A stretch of 64,000 nt of DNA from Patiria miniata (Eukaryota > Echinodermata > Asteroidea > Valvatida > Asterinidae). Below, in pieces: positions 33,201 through 44,349 of the stretch. The translations under genes and the position numbers were made by a program. The stretch lies in NCBI RefSeq assembly GCF_015706575.1, contig NW_024037056.1, positions 14,211,176 through 14,275,175 on the forward strand, in the 5' to 3' direction. Under the pieces are notes generated by a model. The model worked only from the letters and a program-made list of their open reading frames with translations, did no database searches and had not been told where the DNA came from. Within the stretch, counting starts at the first letter, position 1. The number at the start of each line of letters is the position of its first letter.

Positions 33201-36200
33201 CCAAAAAACTTCCGTACAGAAACTAGAAATGTTTCCAATTTTTGGCTTTTTAGGAGAGTGTTCCCCAACCTCCGGAGGCCAAACATGGACTCTACGAGCT
33301 GACGGAAGACAACTTCAAGGGGCACATTACCGAGGGTGACCACTTTGTCGAATTTTACGCCCCCTGGTGCGGACACTGCAAGAGATTGGCGGAGCCATGG
33401 CAACAGCTCGCAGAAGGGTTCTCACACAACGAAGCCATCACGATAGCAAAGGTGGTTGATTCCTCTTCAGATTTCAAAAACCAAAAATTAAAAAGACCAA
33501 AACTGTGTCGTGTAGATGTATGTTGAATTATGAAAAGAGGCATTGCAATTTTGACGCCAAATTTCATCCCCGACAGATTGACTGTACAGCACATAGACAG
33601 GTCTGCAGGGAACACAACGTAAACAACTTCCCAACACTCAAGTACTTCAGGGACGGCAAGGAGGTGAGTCCGCTGCAGACACCCCCCCCCCCCCCCCTCC
33701 AACCCAGCCAGCCACTTCTTAAATCAGGGGAAAGCTTGAAAATGAGCTTTCATTTTTCCAGTCGGGGAAAACTCAAGAGAATTTGGGAAAACACACACAA
33801 ACAAGGGAAGAGTCTGAAGCTCCACCCATTCAAGAGTTGAAAAATAACATCAACGAATCTGATTGGTTAACAGATTGACACCTACAAAGGTGGGCGTGAC
33901 CACAAATCCCTGAAGGAGTATGTCACCAGCAAGATGGCTCCGCCCAGCACCGAAGCCCCGCCCACTCAAGACATCAAGAAGGAAGAAAAGAAAGTGGAGG
34001 AGAAGAAGATAATGGACGGGCCGGCGGGGCAGACTGAGCCTCGGGAATCTAAGGTACCCATTGTCGGTATTTGTTTATGCAGAGAGGAGTCTGGGTGTTG
34101 TACAAATTTTGGACACCTTACTCTGACTTTGGACGCATTGATTTATCAATTATTTCCAGTTGTAGTCAAGTCTATAACAGGTCCTCTAAGTCCTCACAAA
34201 TCCATTACAAGTCCTCACAAATCCACCACAAGTCCTTACAAGTCCACTACAAGTCCTCACAAGTCCACCACAAGTCCTTACAAGTCCAGACAAGTCCCCC
34301 AAGTTGTCACAAATCCATCGCAAGTCCCCACAAGTCCTTTAAGTCCTCACAAATCCATTACAAGTCCTCACTAGTCCACCACAAGTCCTTACAAGTCAAG
34401 ACAAGTCCCCCAAATTGTCACAAATCCACTGCAAGTCCCCACAAGTCCTCTAGGTCCTCACAAATCCATCACAAGTCCTCACAAGACCCAGCAAGTCTCC
34501 TAAGTCCACACAAGTTCTGAATACCCCACAAACTCACAAAACTCCTGGCTAATTTTAAATTTTCCTTTCAGGTCGTCATATTAACTGAAGATAGTTTTCC
34601 AGAGGGCATCTCGAAAGGCCTCACATTTGTCAAATTCTTCGCACCTTGGTAAGTCCAAGTTATAAAATGCGTCCTCCCTCCTTTGCTCTGCATTAAGAAG
34701 TAAAACAAGTTAGAGGATGGCCACAGTTTCTTCTAAGGCCGCATCCAAATCTCTCGTCTAGGGTTATGGCTAGGTCCTTGTCCATGGCAACTATGTGAGA
34801 ACAAACCGACAATAGACATAGCCGTAGCTCTGGAGGCCCGTTTCAGACATGGCCTAACTCTGAACACCCCTGAGGAACACTGCCCTCTTGTGATTAATTT
34901 TTGACCGTGACCCCTCTTCATAACCTCCTTCATTCCAAACTTTACCGTCGCCCTCCTGTATCCCTCTAGTGATTCATTTCAGATGAATGATGATGATGAC
35001 CACTATGTTTTAAAAGGTTTTTGTAGGATTGAGGAAGGTAGAGCCCAGCCTCTGTTTACTTTACACTGGGCTTAATGCACCTTGAAACTTGGCAGGTACA
35101 AAGAGTGTGCCATTGGGTTCCTGCACAGTGGAGGATTTTGAAGGATTCAGGAAGGCTCTTAGCAAAACTGCTTGTAGAGTTAGAAATGAATGTCTGGTTT
35201 CCTGTCCTCTTTTTGCAGGTGTGGTCACTGCAAGAAACTAGCTCCCACCTTTGAAGACTTGGCTCGGAAAGTCGAGGACAAGCCAGGCCTTACAGCGGCC
35301 AAGGTGGATTGCACGGTGCACAAAACCACCTGTAGTAAACATGAGGTAAATAACACCTGTTCAAGACTTATTTTCAGAGTCGTGCCAAACCAAATAGTAT
35401 AAGGAGCTACTTGGGTTGCCCCAAATAGGTATTGGATTTAGACAGGTGATCTCCATGTATTTATTTTCTGTCGACTGGACTCTGGAGATATTCCAGACTG
35501 CAACAGTCAATTCAGTGACTGAGATAATGTTTATTCCCCTGGATGGGATGCCAGTCCCTTGCAGGTTATTCCGCAGCTAATGCCGGTACCCATTTATACT
35601 CCTGGGTGGAGAGAGGCAAGATGGGTGAAGTGGCTTGCCCAAGGACACAACATGTGGTCAGCAGCTGGAATTGAACCTAAGACCCCTGATTTGTCATGAA
35701 TCCTGACTAAAGCCCTGTGTACCTTGAGGCAACCTGATAAAGTGGCTTCCCAAGGGACACAAGTGACCTGAAGCTGGATTCGAACCGCGAACCCTTTAAG
35801 CATGAAATAGAAACCCTAATCAAATCCCCTGATAATAATAAATAATTTATGCATATATGCGCATCGCAATTATTATCCCTGTTCATCAGGAATGAGACCC
35901 TGCAGCAGCTCAAGATCATCGCAATCTGGTCTCTACCTTCACAGGTACCCATTTATACTCCTGGGAGGAAAGAGTCAATCGTAGTAAAGTGTCTTGCCCA
36001 AGACCACAAGCACCATGTTCCCCGTCAGGATTCGAACCATGTACCACGACACACCAGTCGAACAACGTAACCATTGGACCACAGCACTCTTGTGGTCAAC
36101 AAAATATGATTGTCAAAAAGTGAAACTCCATTTTTCCTCTTTTTTTTATTTACAGGTTAAAGGTTACCCCACCCTGATGTTATTTAAGAATGGCAATTTT

Positions 36201-36290
36201 GTGGAGAAATACAGCGGAAGTCGCTCTCTGGACGATATGTATTCCTACATGCTCCGTAAACTCAAAGAATCGCAGAAGGAGGAGTTGTAA
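30254..36290 (+). CDS. TXNDC5: TXNDC5 / ERp46-like protein disulfide isomerase
   Basis: The nine coding exons are 30254-30435, 32092-32182, 32684-32845, 33254-33451, 33577-33663, 33874-34053, 34572-34648, 35219-35345 and 36156-36290. They total 1239 bases (412 residues; the human protein is 432). An N-terminal signal sequence ([17 protein letters not shown]) precedes three thioredoxin domains, each with the redox motif APWCGHCK. Each domain also has the downstream VDC/IDC and cis-proline loop ([24 protein letters not shown]). A Lys/Glu/Pro-rich linker separates domains 2 and 3. The protein ends KEEL, a KDEL-type ER retrieval signal. Expected role: oxidation and isomerisation of disulfides in the ER lumen. 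The Trp codon of the active site is split by an intron in domains 1 and 3 but not in domain 2. The three-domain plan separates it from P4HB and PDIA6. Confidence 0.93.
30838..30910. repeat. Hairpin GTCTGGTTCCCTGACC ... GGGAACCAGAC
   Basis: This inverted pair in TXNDC5 intron 1 is the same hairpin found inside the repeats at 6985-7400 and 47653-48175, but the flanks are not clearly related. It is probably a fragment of that family. Confidence 0.4.
34170..34520 (+). repeat. Minisatellite in TXNDC5 intron 6
   Basis: About thirty copies of a core ACAAGTCCT/ACAAATCCA are arranged in 22-24 base higher-order units. Reading frames cross it (Ser/Pro/His/Lys-rich), but it lies between exons ending 34053 and starting 34572 and is not coding. 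Confidence 0.85.
35500..36095 (-). repeat. Cluster of tRNA-derived SINE fragments
   Basis: Three pieces lie on the minus strand in TXNDC5 intron 8. Their B-box-like strings are GGTTCAATTCC (about 35670), GGTTCGAATCC (about 35785) and GGTTCGAATCC (about 36028). Body parts include CTTGGGCAAG and CACCCAGGAGTATAAATGGG, which also occur in the plus-strand SINE at 45710-46075. Confidence 0.6.
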
Positions 36291-38538
36291 GACATCCTTC
36301 ACAGTCGCTAATCATGGTTTTATTCTTAAAAGTAGTGGCCAGATATTTTTCTCTTGTGAAAAGATGCAACTGAATGTGAGAGTGATAAAATCAAATGTCC
36401 AAAATTAAAGGCTGAAGTCACTTTAATAGCCCATTCAAAATCAATTTGCCAACTTAACCAGTTCAAGTCGGAGGACGTGTATACACGCAAAGGTTTTGCA
36501 ATACATGTAATTGGAACAGATGATAGATAAACACGCAAGGAGAGAGGCCGGAAATATCTGTCAGCGACCCACTCGCAAGCGAGGCAGGAAATATCAGGGT
36601 GTGCTACCTGCAGATGATGGCCTGAAACCGCGGCATCAATCTTTATGAAAAACAATTCTGCGCATGGGTCCGGTCGATGTCAAAATAATCCCGGCACAAA
36701 CTGGTTAAATTTGCACAACAGAAAATACCGAAGTGAAAATGTTCATGTGATCAAGTTTGCTGTGGGGAAAAAAAATTACTGTTGATAGTATTAAACAGCT
36801 TCCATCTGAAGTAAGCTTCTTATCTTTTACCAAACACAATTTGTTGGCCTAAAGGCACAATTTGTAAGTCGTAATTTGTCAAGCATTACTCAAACTTGTA
36901 TAAGGTTTTTACCTTTTGATAGATATGTGCACATATTTTCAAGTGTTTATAATCAAAATATTGCATTTTATGGAAGGAATGTTGCATCCTGTCTTCTTTT
37001 TTTCAATATAATCCCAATGAAGGTAAATCGTGGCAACAATTTTGAAAGGACATGAATCTGGGACTGAGAAACATTTCCACTTATGTCGGAAAATACTTTG
37101 AAAATGCACTCAACTCTCCATAGACTTTGTACACAACCAAAGTGGCGTCTGGATATTACATTCTTTCCATTTCATTTTTGGCACTGATTTGTACTTCAGC
37201 TTGCCAAGTTTAGTTCTTGAAAGTTGTATTAAAGTGCAATAACTCAAAACTAAGTAACAATTGCGCCCTTATAACATTCATTTTCATCGTTTCAGTTGTA
37301 TCTTTTGGGACTTTTAAAGTTTGAAGATTAGTTTAGGTGTATTTTTTTTTAGATTTGATTTATTTCAGAATCCAAAAATAATATTTTGTAATAATTATGA
37401 TTATTCAGATTTTCGTTTCCACAAGTGCCTTACCAAGATCTTGTTTAATACATACATGGTGTGCAAGATTTTGTCTAGTTTTATAAGAGGTTTTTACTCT
37501 TTTTTGGGAAAGGTTATTCGTCATAGAAGTTTCAATTTTAAACATTCCAATATTTCTTGAAACCCGTCAATACAGCGCACAAGGATGGACATCATGCTTG
37601 TTTCTAAGTATCAAAACAAAACTGTACTCTGTCATATTTCAAGGTCGACTCATGTTATTGTATTTTTAGGAGCAGACAGTACATATTATTGCAGTTTTGT
37701 AAGGAAACGTCAATACATTCTAGAAAATAAGCTCGTTCCTTTTCCAAGAAACAAATTATGAGTTATAAAATATTGAAAACAGTACTCACCGTTACAATTG
37801 TTTTCACAAATATGAATTGGATCGAACTACATTTTCATGATCACATTTTTGTGTGCACTTGTAATTTTAACAGAGTATATATCTCCTTTTACATTTCCAA
37901 ATACTTGGTGTTTCATATGCTCTAAAAAGTATTGTTCATGTACTTAAAAAGTATGATTATATCTGAACTTGTGATAATCTAAATCACAAGGAATATATAC
38001 ACCATATTATTTGTCAAAAACATTTATACTTTTACACTGTTTACAAATATTTTCCTAGTCTGTTTAGTCTGTCTATTACACATCAGAAAAATAAATTTAC
38101 AGCAATCAGATAGAATCAGAGCAAGCTAAAATGAGTATTTTTGTTGGTCTTCACTTTGTTACTACATTATTGTGTTATTTATTTTAATAAGGGTCCCAAG
38201 TAAAAAAAACAACAAATGACAAAAAATCAAAAATGTAAAAAGCTTCACAAGTTGACTACATGTTTAATATTAAGATAAAGTTTTAAGACATTTTTTTCGT
38301 TGACGAGGAAAAGAATTACTTAGTTGTTGCATCCGTATTTCGCTCGAGGTAAAAGTACACGAGTCTTTTAATTTTTAAAATCGATAAATAGTGGCCCTTT
38401 GAAGTGAAAAAGGGAGGTATTTCTTGATTAGATGTGCATTTGAATTAATTTTGATTTGATGGTAAAGCAAGAGATCACTAATTTGTCTTCCTTTGAACAG
38501 TTGAAATGGGTTGTTGGTCTTGTCTAATATTTACATTA
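36291..38538 (+). other. TXNDC5 3' UTR and AT-rich intergenic DNA
   Basis: No coding exon. ATTAAA at 36404-36409 would give a short 3' UTR; AATAAA at 38090-38095 would give one of about 1.8 kb. The region is uniformly AT-rich, which favours a long UTR, but this cannot be settled from sequence alone. Confidence 0.4.
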
Positions 38539-38907
38539 GGCCATAAAAAAAGTGTCCGGTTTCTGGTATGGAGCTTGCCCAAAAAGTGGTGCGGCGACGC
38601 GGCTTTTTTCTTTTTTTTTACCTGATTTTTTGCTTCAAATGTCGGCTGATGACTGCAAATGGTTCCCAACTAAACTTAGTGCAAATATATGGGAGTCCAG
38701 AGAGGCCACATAAAGCTTATTCACGACCATAACCCCACCTAAAAACACGTTAAAATTGTGAAGCAGCAGAATTCCATCAAACCAGTGAGTTTGGCGGTTT
38801 TGAGACATCATCTTTCACTGAAAAAAAAAACTTTTTCATTTTGCCGACGCGCATGGCTACGGCGACGCGCGCGCATACCAGAAACCGGAGACTTTTTTTT
38901 TTTGGCC
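38539..38907 (-). mobile_element. Tourist-like (PIF/Harbinger) MITE, copy 2
   Basis: 369 bp, the reverse-orientation sibling of 118-492, with GGCC-A/T-rich ends carrying CCGGTTTCTGGTAT and flanked by TTA (38536-38538 and 38908-38910). Internal blocks such as GTCGGCTGATGACTGCAAAT and GCATGGCTACGGCGACGCG match copy 1. It lies 60 bases past the stop codon of the MS4A-like gene, so probably within its 3' UTR. Confidence 0.85.
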
Positions 38908-38966
38908 TTACATAAATGATCCAACTTGCTGCATCCGAATCGCCGATTTCCACTAACATTTTTCTC

Positions 38967-41900
38967 TCAAAGAAACTTGAAGCTTTCGTCGTTGAAATCG
39001 AGATTTTGGAGTTGGATATCGCCTCGTGTGGCTCCTGCAGAAAAAAAAAGTGAATTTCATGTGAGCCATCATTTTTTTTATAAACAATACGAAAATACTA
39101 CTGGTTTTGTCAATGACCTGAAATAACAAATGTTTAATGTTGCGCATGCGCTCAGTCCACACGCGGATTGCGCGCGGCAAATAAAAACGTAAACAAACAT
39201 GGCCGACAGAAAAGTATGGATCGACTTTTGCAGTAAAAGATGTTTCACCAAATCAAGTTTCTAGCGCTTCGTGGAATATACAACCAAATAGGAATGGAAG
39301 CAGTTACGTTTAGGCTAAACTGTGAAAGGTATGAAAGTGTGGAGTGACCGACTTTAGGATAATAAATGTGATTTTCCTTGACGGGGCAAAAGCACGTGCG
39401 AAGTGCAAATTGTAAACACACGTACACGTACGTACACGTGCATGTTGCCCACGAAAAGCGTGGACCAACGGACGTGCAGTATAACACTACAACAACACAA
39501 CTTGAAGTCCGTCCGTGCAAGAGAATTTTGCTGGAAGACTGGGAAATGCAGTACGTGGCTTTCATTTGGGATCAACATCTTGGATTTGGAATAATTTTGG
39601 AGACGGAACAGGGCCCAAGAAGTCAAGAATTCAAGGTGAGTACATTAAATTAAGTTCTCAAATGTTGGGAGAGTTTAATACTAATAATAGGCCTAATTAT
39701 TTTTCGCTGGATTAGAAATTTTATACAAAAATATAAAATAATTTTTTGAATTTGTCCACATGAATATTCGCCTCTATAGACGCCTAGTGTTTTTATTCAG
39801 TGTTGTAGTACCAGGATATGAACCTTCATGCGAAAAAAAGTTGGGGAAAAAAACATTTACAATCTCGTAGACAAGTCTTGAAAAAATTGCTTCATCGAAT
39901 CGGAATGGCAGAGCTAGACGAATGGGGGCGCTATTCATTTTTACCTGCATTTGGTGCCGGTAGTGGCCTCATCGCGGGTCGGTTCCCGTATGGATAGGGA
40001 ATCAACGGAATAACCTACGGTTAAAAGAAAACATATATTGAACATTCAAGTTTGAAATATTTTGAATCGTATTTATAATGGTTTGAATGTCAGTTAAATT
40101 ATGTCAACAGTAATTGACATTTTCCAATGTCATTGCAAATATCATAGAGCCTATAACATATACCGAGCCGCACCAGCACTTTGTCTGGCACTTTTAAAAA
40201 AAAAAAACAATCCCTTCAAATCTACATTCTCCAACCATCTACCCTTAGCCTCTCCCAACCCCCGTAAAAAAACACCCCCAAAGAAAACCCTAAAGCCAAA
40301 TGAACCCCACTCCCCCAAAAATACCCCACCCAAAAACCCACGAAAATCCAAAATGACACCCCCCCCCAAAAAAAAATCAAAACCAAAGCTTGAAAGAACC
40401 CATCAAACTAGACATAAAAAAACCTTAAATAAAACAAAACACCACAACTAAAAAGCACACATAAAGAAATAAACAAACAACAAAAAACCTTTAAAAAAAA
40501 ACAATTTAAACACCACAACTAAAAAGCACGCATAAAGAAATAAACAAACAAACAAACAAACAAAAACAAGTCAAAGACTAAACAATAGAAGAGAAAACAG
40601 GAAAATCACACATTCCGACCCACCTGCTCTTTGGACTTGGCTACTTTAGTATTGAGACTCACGCTAACGATAGCTGCCGTTAGAGCAAGGAAGAAGAACA
40701 CCAAACCCGTGGCTGAGAGCAGATTGTTAAAGGTCAAGCAAAGAGCCTAAAAAAATTGAAAGGGAAAAGGAGTATGAATTTGATATATATTATGAAAATT
40801 TTTCACTTTGAAAGTCAGGCATAGAGGCAAGCAAGGAAAGGGAAACAACAGTTGATGTGTTAAAAAAAATATGTAAATTTAAAAACAAAAAGTTCACTTA
40901 TAAGTTTAAAACTGCAAGAATAGTTTCACGCGAAGATTAATACTAAATCGCACTTAACCCGAAGTTGGCAGAATATATGTGTTTATTACCTGTAGTTGTC
41001 GTTCAGTAGACCAGTTTTTTGTGTCAGAATTTTGGGTTTTTTTAATTAATGTAAAACCTCGTGTTTTTCATTTATTAAGCAGTTACAATTTTTGAAGTCT
41101 TTTCTTAAGGGGAGTCTTATTTCAACTTAAATAAATAAATAAACACATTTTTGAGGGTGGACAGAATCAATCAATATGAAATATACAATAATTAAATCCA
41201 GAAGATTTTACGCAACATGAAGCGTCTTGAAAAAAAAAATCTTACCGGACAGGTTTTGGTCGCATCTGCGCATGTCGTCAATTCCTGAAGAACCGACAGA
41301 GTGTGGATGGTAAGGAGCGCCGTGCCGGACAAAATATTGAGAATAGACATCATGTGATAGCAGGAGAGCTGAAAATATGGAAACATAATTAATGACAAAA
41401 CAAGGGAAACATTATACCTGTTATTGGTATCTTTGGGAGACTGGCTGTCATCATTAGTTATACCTTAGGGAGACACCGGGCATTAGGGAGACATTTTAAT
41501 GTCTCTCTAATGCCACAGCTCCTATTTAGAGGCAAAATGTTAATGTTGCAAACAGGCTAGATCGCCGATTGCTCGTGGTCCAAAACATAAATACGTGTAC
41601 ATGTATACCGAAATTTGTGGGGTAGGATATAAATTGGGGTTAGCTGACATTAAAAATGGAAAAAAATATTGTGCACAGGTTTATGGGAATGTCTCCCAAA
41701 TGACCAATTTTCCGCAATAATAATCCATGCATTTAATTATAATATTGAAAGAGATGAATTACAGTTATAAGTGAATAAATAGTTATATATGGGCCTGTCT
41801 AGAGTAAATAAAAAATGGCAACGCCAGCTGCTTAATTGTTGAATAATTATTAATTTCTCAGAATGGAGGCCTATAAGTAAGCCATGATTGCATTCGTGGG

Positions 41901-43932
41901 TAATTAGCTCTGCGGCTATCTAAAAAAAAACCAAATAACCCAAAATGGTCTTTTCCCCAGATAAAACAGTCGTATAGCTTGCAGAAATCTGTTTAGATAA
42001 TTTTCGGTGTAATCGTGTATTTTGGACTTCCCTTTGCCGCATTGTAGTCGATATCATTAACGTGGTATCTCCCATGACTCTATTGAAATAGATCTGAAGT
42101 GGTGCCAGGTTACAGAATGTTTGATTTTCGTTGGATAAATAAAACGTGCCTGAGTAACACACAGTGTGTATACCAATCAATTGGCCTAAGGTTCTCATCT
42201 TTAACCTGGAAACGCGGGCATGAAGCATAAATTCATAATTTCTAACAATATTGTTGTCTATAGATATCAAGTACACACCCTTCCCCTCTAAAACCTGGGC
42301 AACCGGTACCGGTACTTTACTCTGTTCATATCAATGAGTCAGTGTAACAGATTGACGCCTAAGGTACAAGTAATGCAAACGGGTAGGGTGTTGACTAACC
42401 AGTGGTGTTGACTATTTAACACCAGTGTTGAAAAAGTAACACCACTGTTACAAATGTAACACCAGTGGTGTTACTCCCATTCTTCATGATTCCGAGTGCA
42501 TGAGTTGTTCTCTACTCGTACACAAAGACAATATGCTGTAAACCAAACACTGCAGCCATGTTTTGTAAAGTTTTATTGTTGGCTGGTTAATTAAAATGTT
42601 GTTATTGTACAGGACTTACCGGGCACTGTTCTTTATTAGCTCCGGCGTATATTCCCATCACGCCTGACAGCAAAACCTTTAAAAACAGGGAAGAAAAGTA
42701 CTCCAGTCTCATGAACGGGCTTTTTTCTAAAGATTTTTTTTATGAAGTTGGGAACTGATGATATTTTAATGCCGGCTGCTTGTTTGTGGTGACAATGGAT
42801 AGATCAGGACTCTATTATTAAAATCCATGCCACACCGGGATCCTGTGACAAAGACACATGCTATTTTGGGAGGGTCGGGCATATGCTCTTGACTTATGCA
42901 CTGCACTTGTGGCTCGGTGGCCGTGGGTTAATAAAAAAATAAAAATTAAAAATAAAAATAAAAAATTAAAAAAATATATATATTTTTTAATGCAGGCTTC
43001 TATAGACGTTAGAAAACAGCGTGAAGATACTTCATTCTTCTTTTTTTCATATAAAATAATATACCATCTGTTTAGCCGGGTCATACTGTATGCACCTTCA
43101 ATTTGTCATTGTTAAAGATTGAATGTCATTGCTTAATTATCTTGTAACAGTTATCCTGCATTGGTATTCGTGCATGAGAACCAGATGCATTTATATCACA
43201 GAGCGGTCCATTTTTATCTTACTTTCTTCCCAAGGAATTCAAATTTGAATTCAACCTTTTATTAGATACTATAGGTTTTCCCGGCTATTTTAACACTTGT
43301 ATCACACGAATTCCCTATATCGATAAGTCCAAAGATTGGGCACATTTTTAATCGTAACGTTTTAAGTCACCAGAGACGAAATGTAACGACAAGAACATTA
43401 AAACGAATGACAAAAAACGAATTTCCTTTTTCAATTCAACGCCGATTGCTTCACGAGACGAATTTCAAAGATTTTGGACGAATCAGAATGCTAACAATTT
43501 GAATTATACTGAACCTTAAATGAAATCTAGTGGTGGCTTTTTGAAATTCAAATTGAGAATTGAGCTTGGCGATGTTCGGGGACGAAATTTAAGTATCGAT
43601 ATAGGGAATCGTGTGATACAAGTGTTAAAATAGCCGGGAAAACCTATATTGTGAGAGGGTTTTGTACATTAAATGAAATGAAAATATTGAAATCTCACCA
43701 TTGCTCCCACCCATATTCCAGCTGCGATGTACCCATAATGACACTTGTACAGAAAAGCTGCCACGCCCAACGCAACACACGGCATCGCCATCAGGAACTG
43801 AGCCACGCCCAGTATCTTGACGGCGTCTGCCATGGCATCAATGACCCCACTCAGGTGGCCCTGCCGCTGCCCTGAATGTGGCATCATGACGAACACCGGC
43901 GGCTGGCCGCGGGGTAGGGCGTCGACGTTCAT
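38967..43932 (-). CDS. MS4A/CD20-like four-pass membrane protein
   Basis: The six coding exons on the minus strand are 43932-43699, 42676-42620, 41368-41246, 40746-40624, 40014-39945 and 39034-38967. They total 675 bases (224 residues). Four hydrophobic segments are visible: ILGVAQFLMAMPCVALGVAA, then GIWVGAMVLLSGVMGIYAG split across exons 1 and 2, SILNILSGTALLTIHTL, and LLSATGLVFFFLALTAAIV. The Pro-rich N terminus (MNVDALPRGQPP) and the tail are predicted cytosolic. A first helix starting LG(V)(A/I)Q followed by a G-IWVG second helix is typical of the MS4A family, which modulates receptors and calcium entry. TMEM176-like is an alternative. Three exon joins are phase 0 around the helices, as in MS4A genes. 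The start codon directly abuts a minisatellite. Confidence 0.75.
39141..39262 (+). promoter_or_regulatory. NRF-1 type promoter with short ORF, + strand, inside MS4A-like intron 5
   Basis: TGCGCATGCGC at 39141-39151 is a full NRF-1 core, followed by a GC-rich patch and, 48 bases later, ATG at 39199 in a good context (AAACATGG). The frame reads MADRKVWIDFCSKRC and stops after 21 codons. A donor inside it (AAAAgtatgg) or a later one (CAAGgtgagt at 39634) could lead to an unseen second exon. This may be a first exon of an unknown gene or a lncRNA promoter. Confidence 0.3.
40190..40610. repeat. A- and C-rich low-complexity DNA
   Basis: Runs of A and C with repeated AACACCACAACTAAAAAGCAC and (AAAC)n strings lie in the MS4A-like gene intron 4. 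An open frame rich in Lys and Pro across it reflects composition only. Confidence 0.6.
42395..42475. repeat. Cluster of AACACCAGTGTT-type palindromes
   Basis: Six imperfect copies of TAACACCASTGKT or its reverse complement in 80 bases, in the MS4A-like gene intron 2. Confidence 0.6.
43270..43648. mobile_element. MITE with ~54 bp terminal inverted repeats
   Basis: TATAGGTTTTCCCGGCTATT at 43270 and its reverse complement ending at 43648 extend for about 54 bases with one or two differences, through CACTTGTATCACACGA and CCCTATATCGA. TA occurs at both outer edges, compatible with a TA target site. No coding capacity. It lies in MS4A-like gene intron 1, close to exon 1. Confidence 0.85.
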
Positions 43933-43939
43933 GATTGTC

Positions 43940-44345
43940 TCTGAACTTGCTACTAGCTCTTGGAACTTGTTGCTATCCTTGGAACTTGTTGCTATCCTTG
44001 GAACTTGTCGCTATCTCTTGGAACTTGTTGCTATCCTTAGAACTTGTTGGTATCTGTTGGAACTTGTTGTCATCCCTTGGAACTGATATCTCTTGAACTT
44101 GCCAATCCTCGGATCTTTTTACTGTAATTTTGAACTTACTATCGCTTGGAACTTCTTACTATCTCTTGGAACTTCTTACTATCTCTTGAAACTTATCTCT
44201 TGGACCTTAGTATCTCTTGGAACCGCTTGCTATTTCTTGAAAGTCACTATCTCTTTGAACTTACTATCTTTTGGAACTTGCAACTTCTTGCTATCTCTTG
44301 AATCTTGTTACTATCTCTTGGTACTTGTTACTAACGCTTGAGTTT
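43940..44345. repeat. 19-20 bp minisatellite abutting the MS4A-like start codon
   Basis: About twenty copies of GGAACTTGTTGCTATCYCTT, increasingly degenerate to the right. On the minus strand it is immediately upstream of the ATG at 43932, so it must form the 5' UTR or core promoter unless the true start lies elsewhere. Confidence 0.85.
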
Positions 44346-44349
44346 TTTC

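Noticed and set aside
33934..34520. Long Ser/Pro/His/Lys-rich frames after TXNDC5 exon 6
   Set aside because: They run through the splice donor at 34053 into a minisatellite; the real protein continues at 34572.
40101..40451. Lys/Pro-rich 116-codon frame
   Set aside because: It lies in A- and C-rich low-complexity intron DNA with no domain and no splice context.
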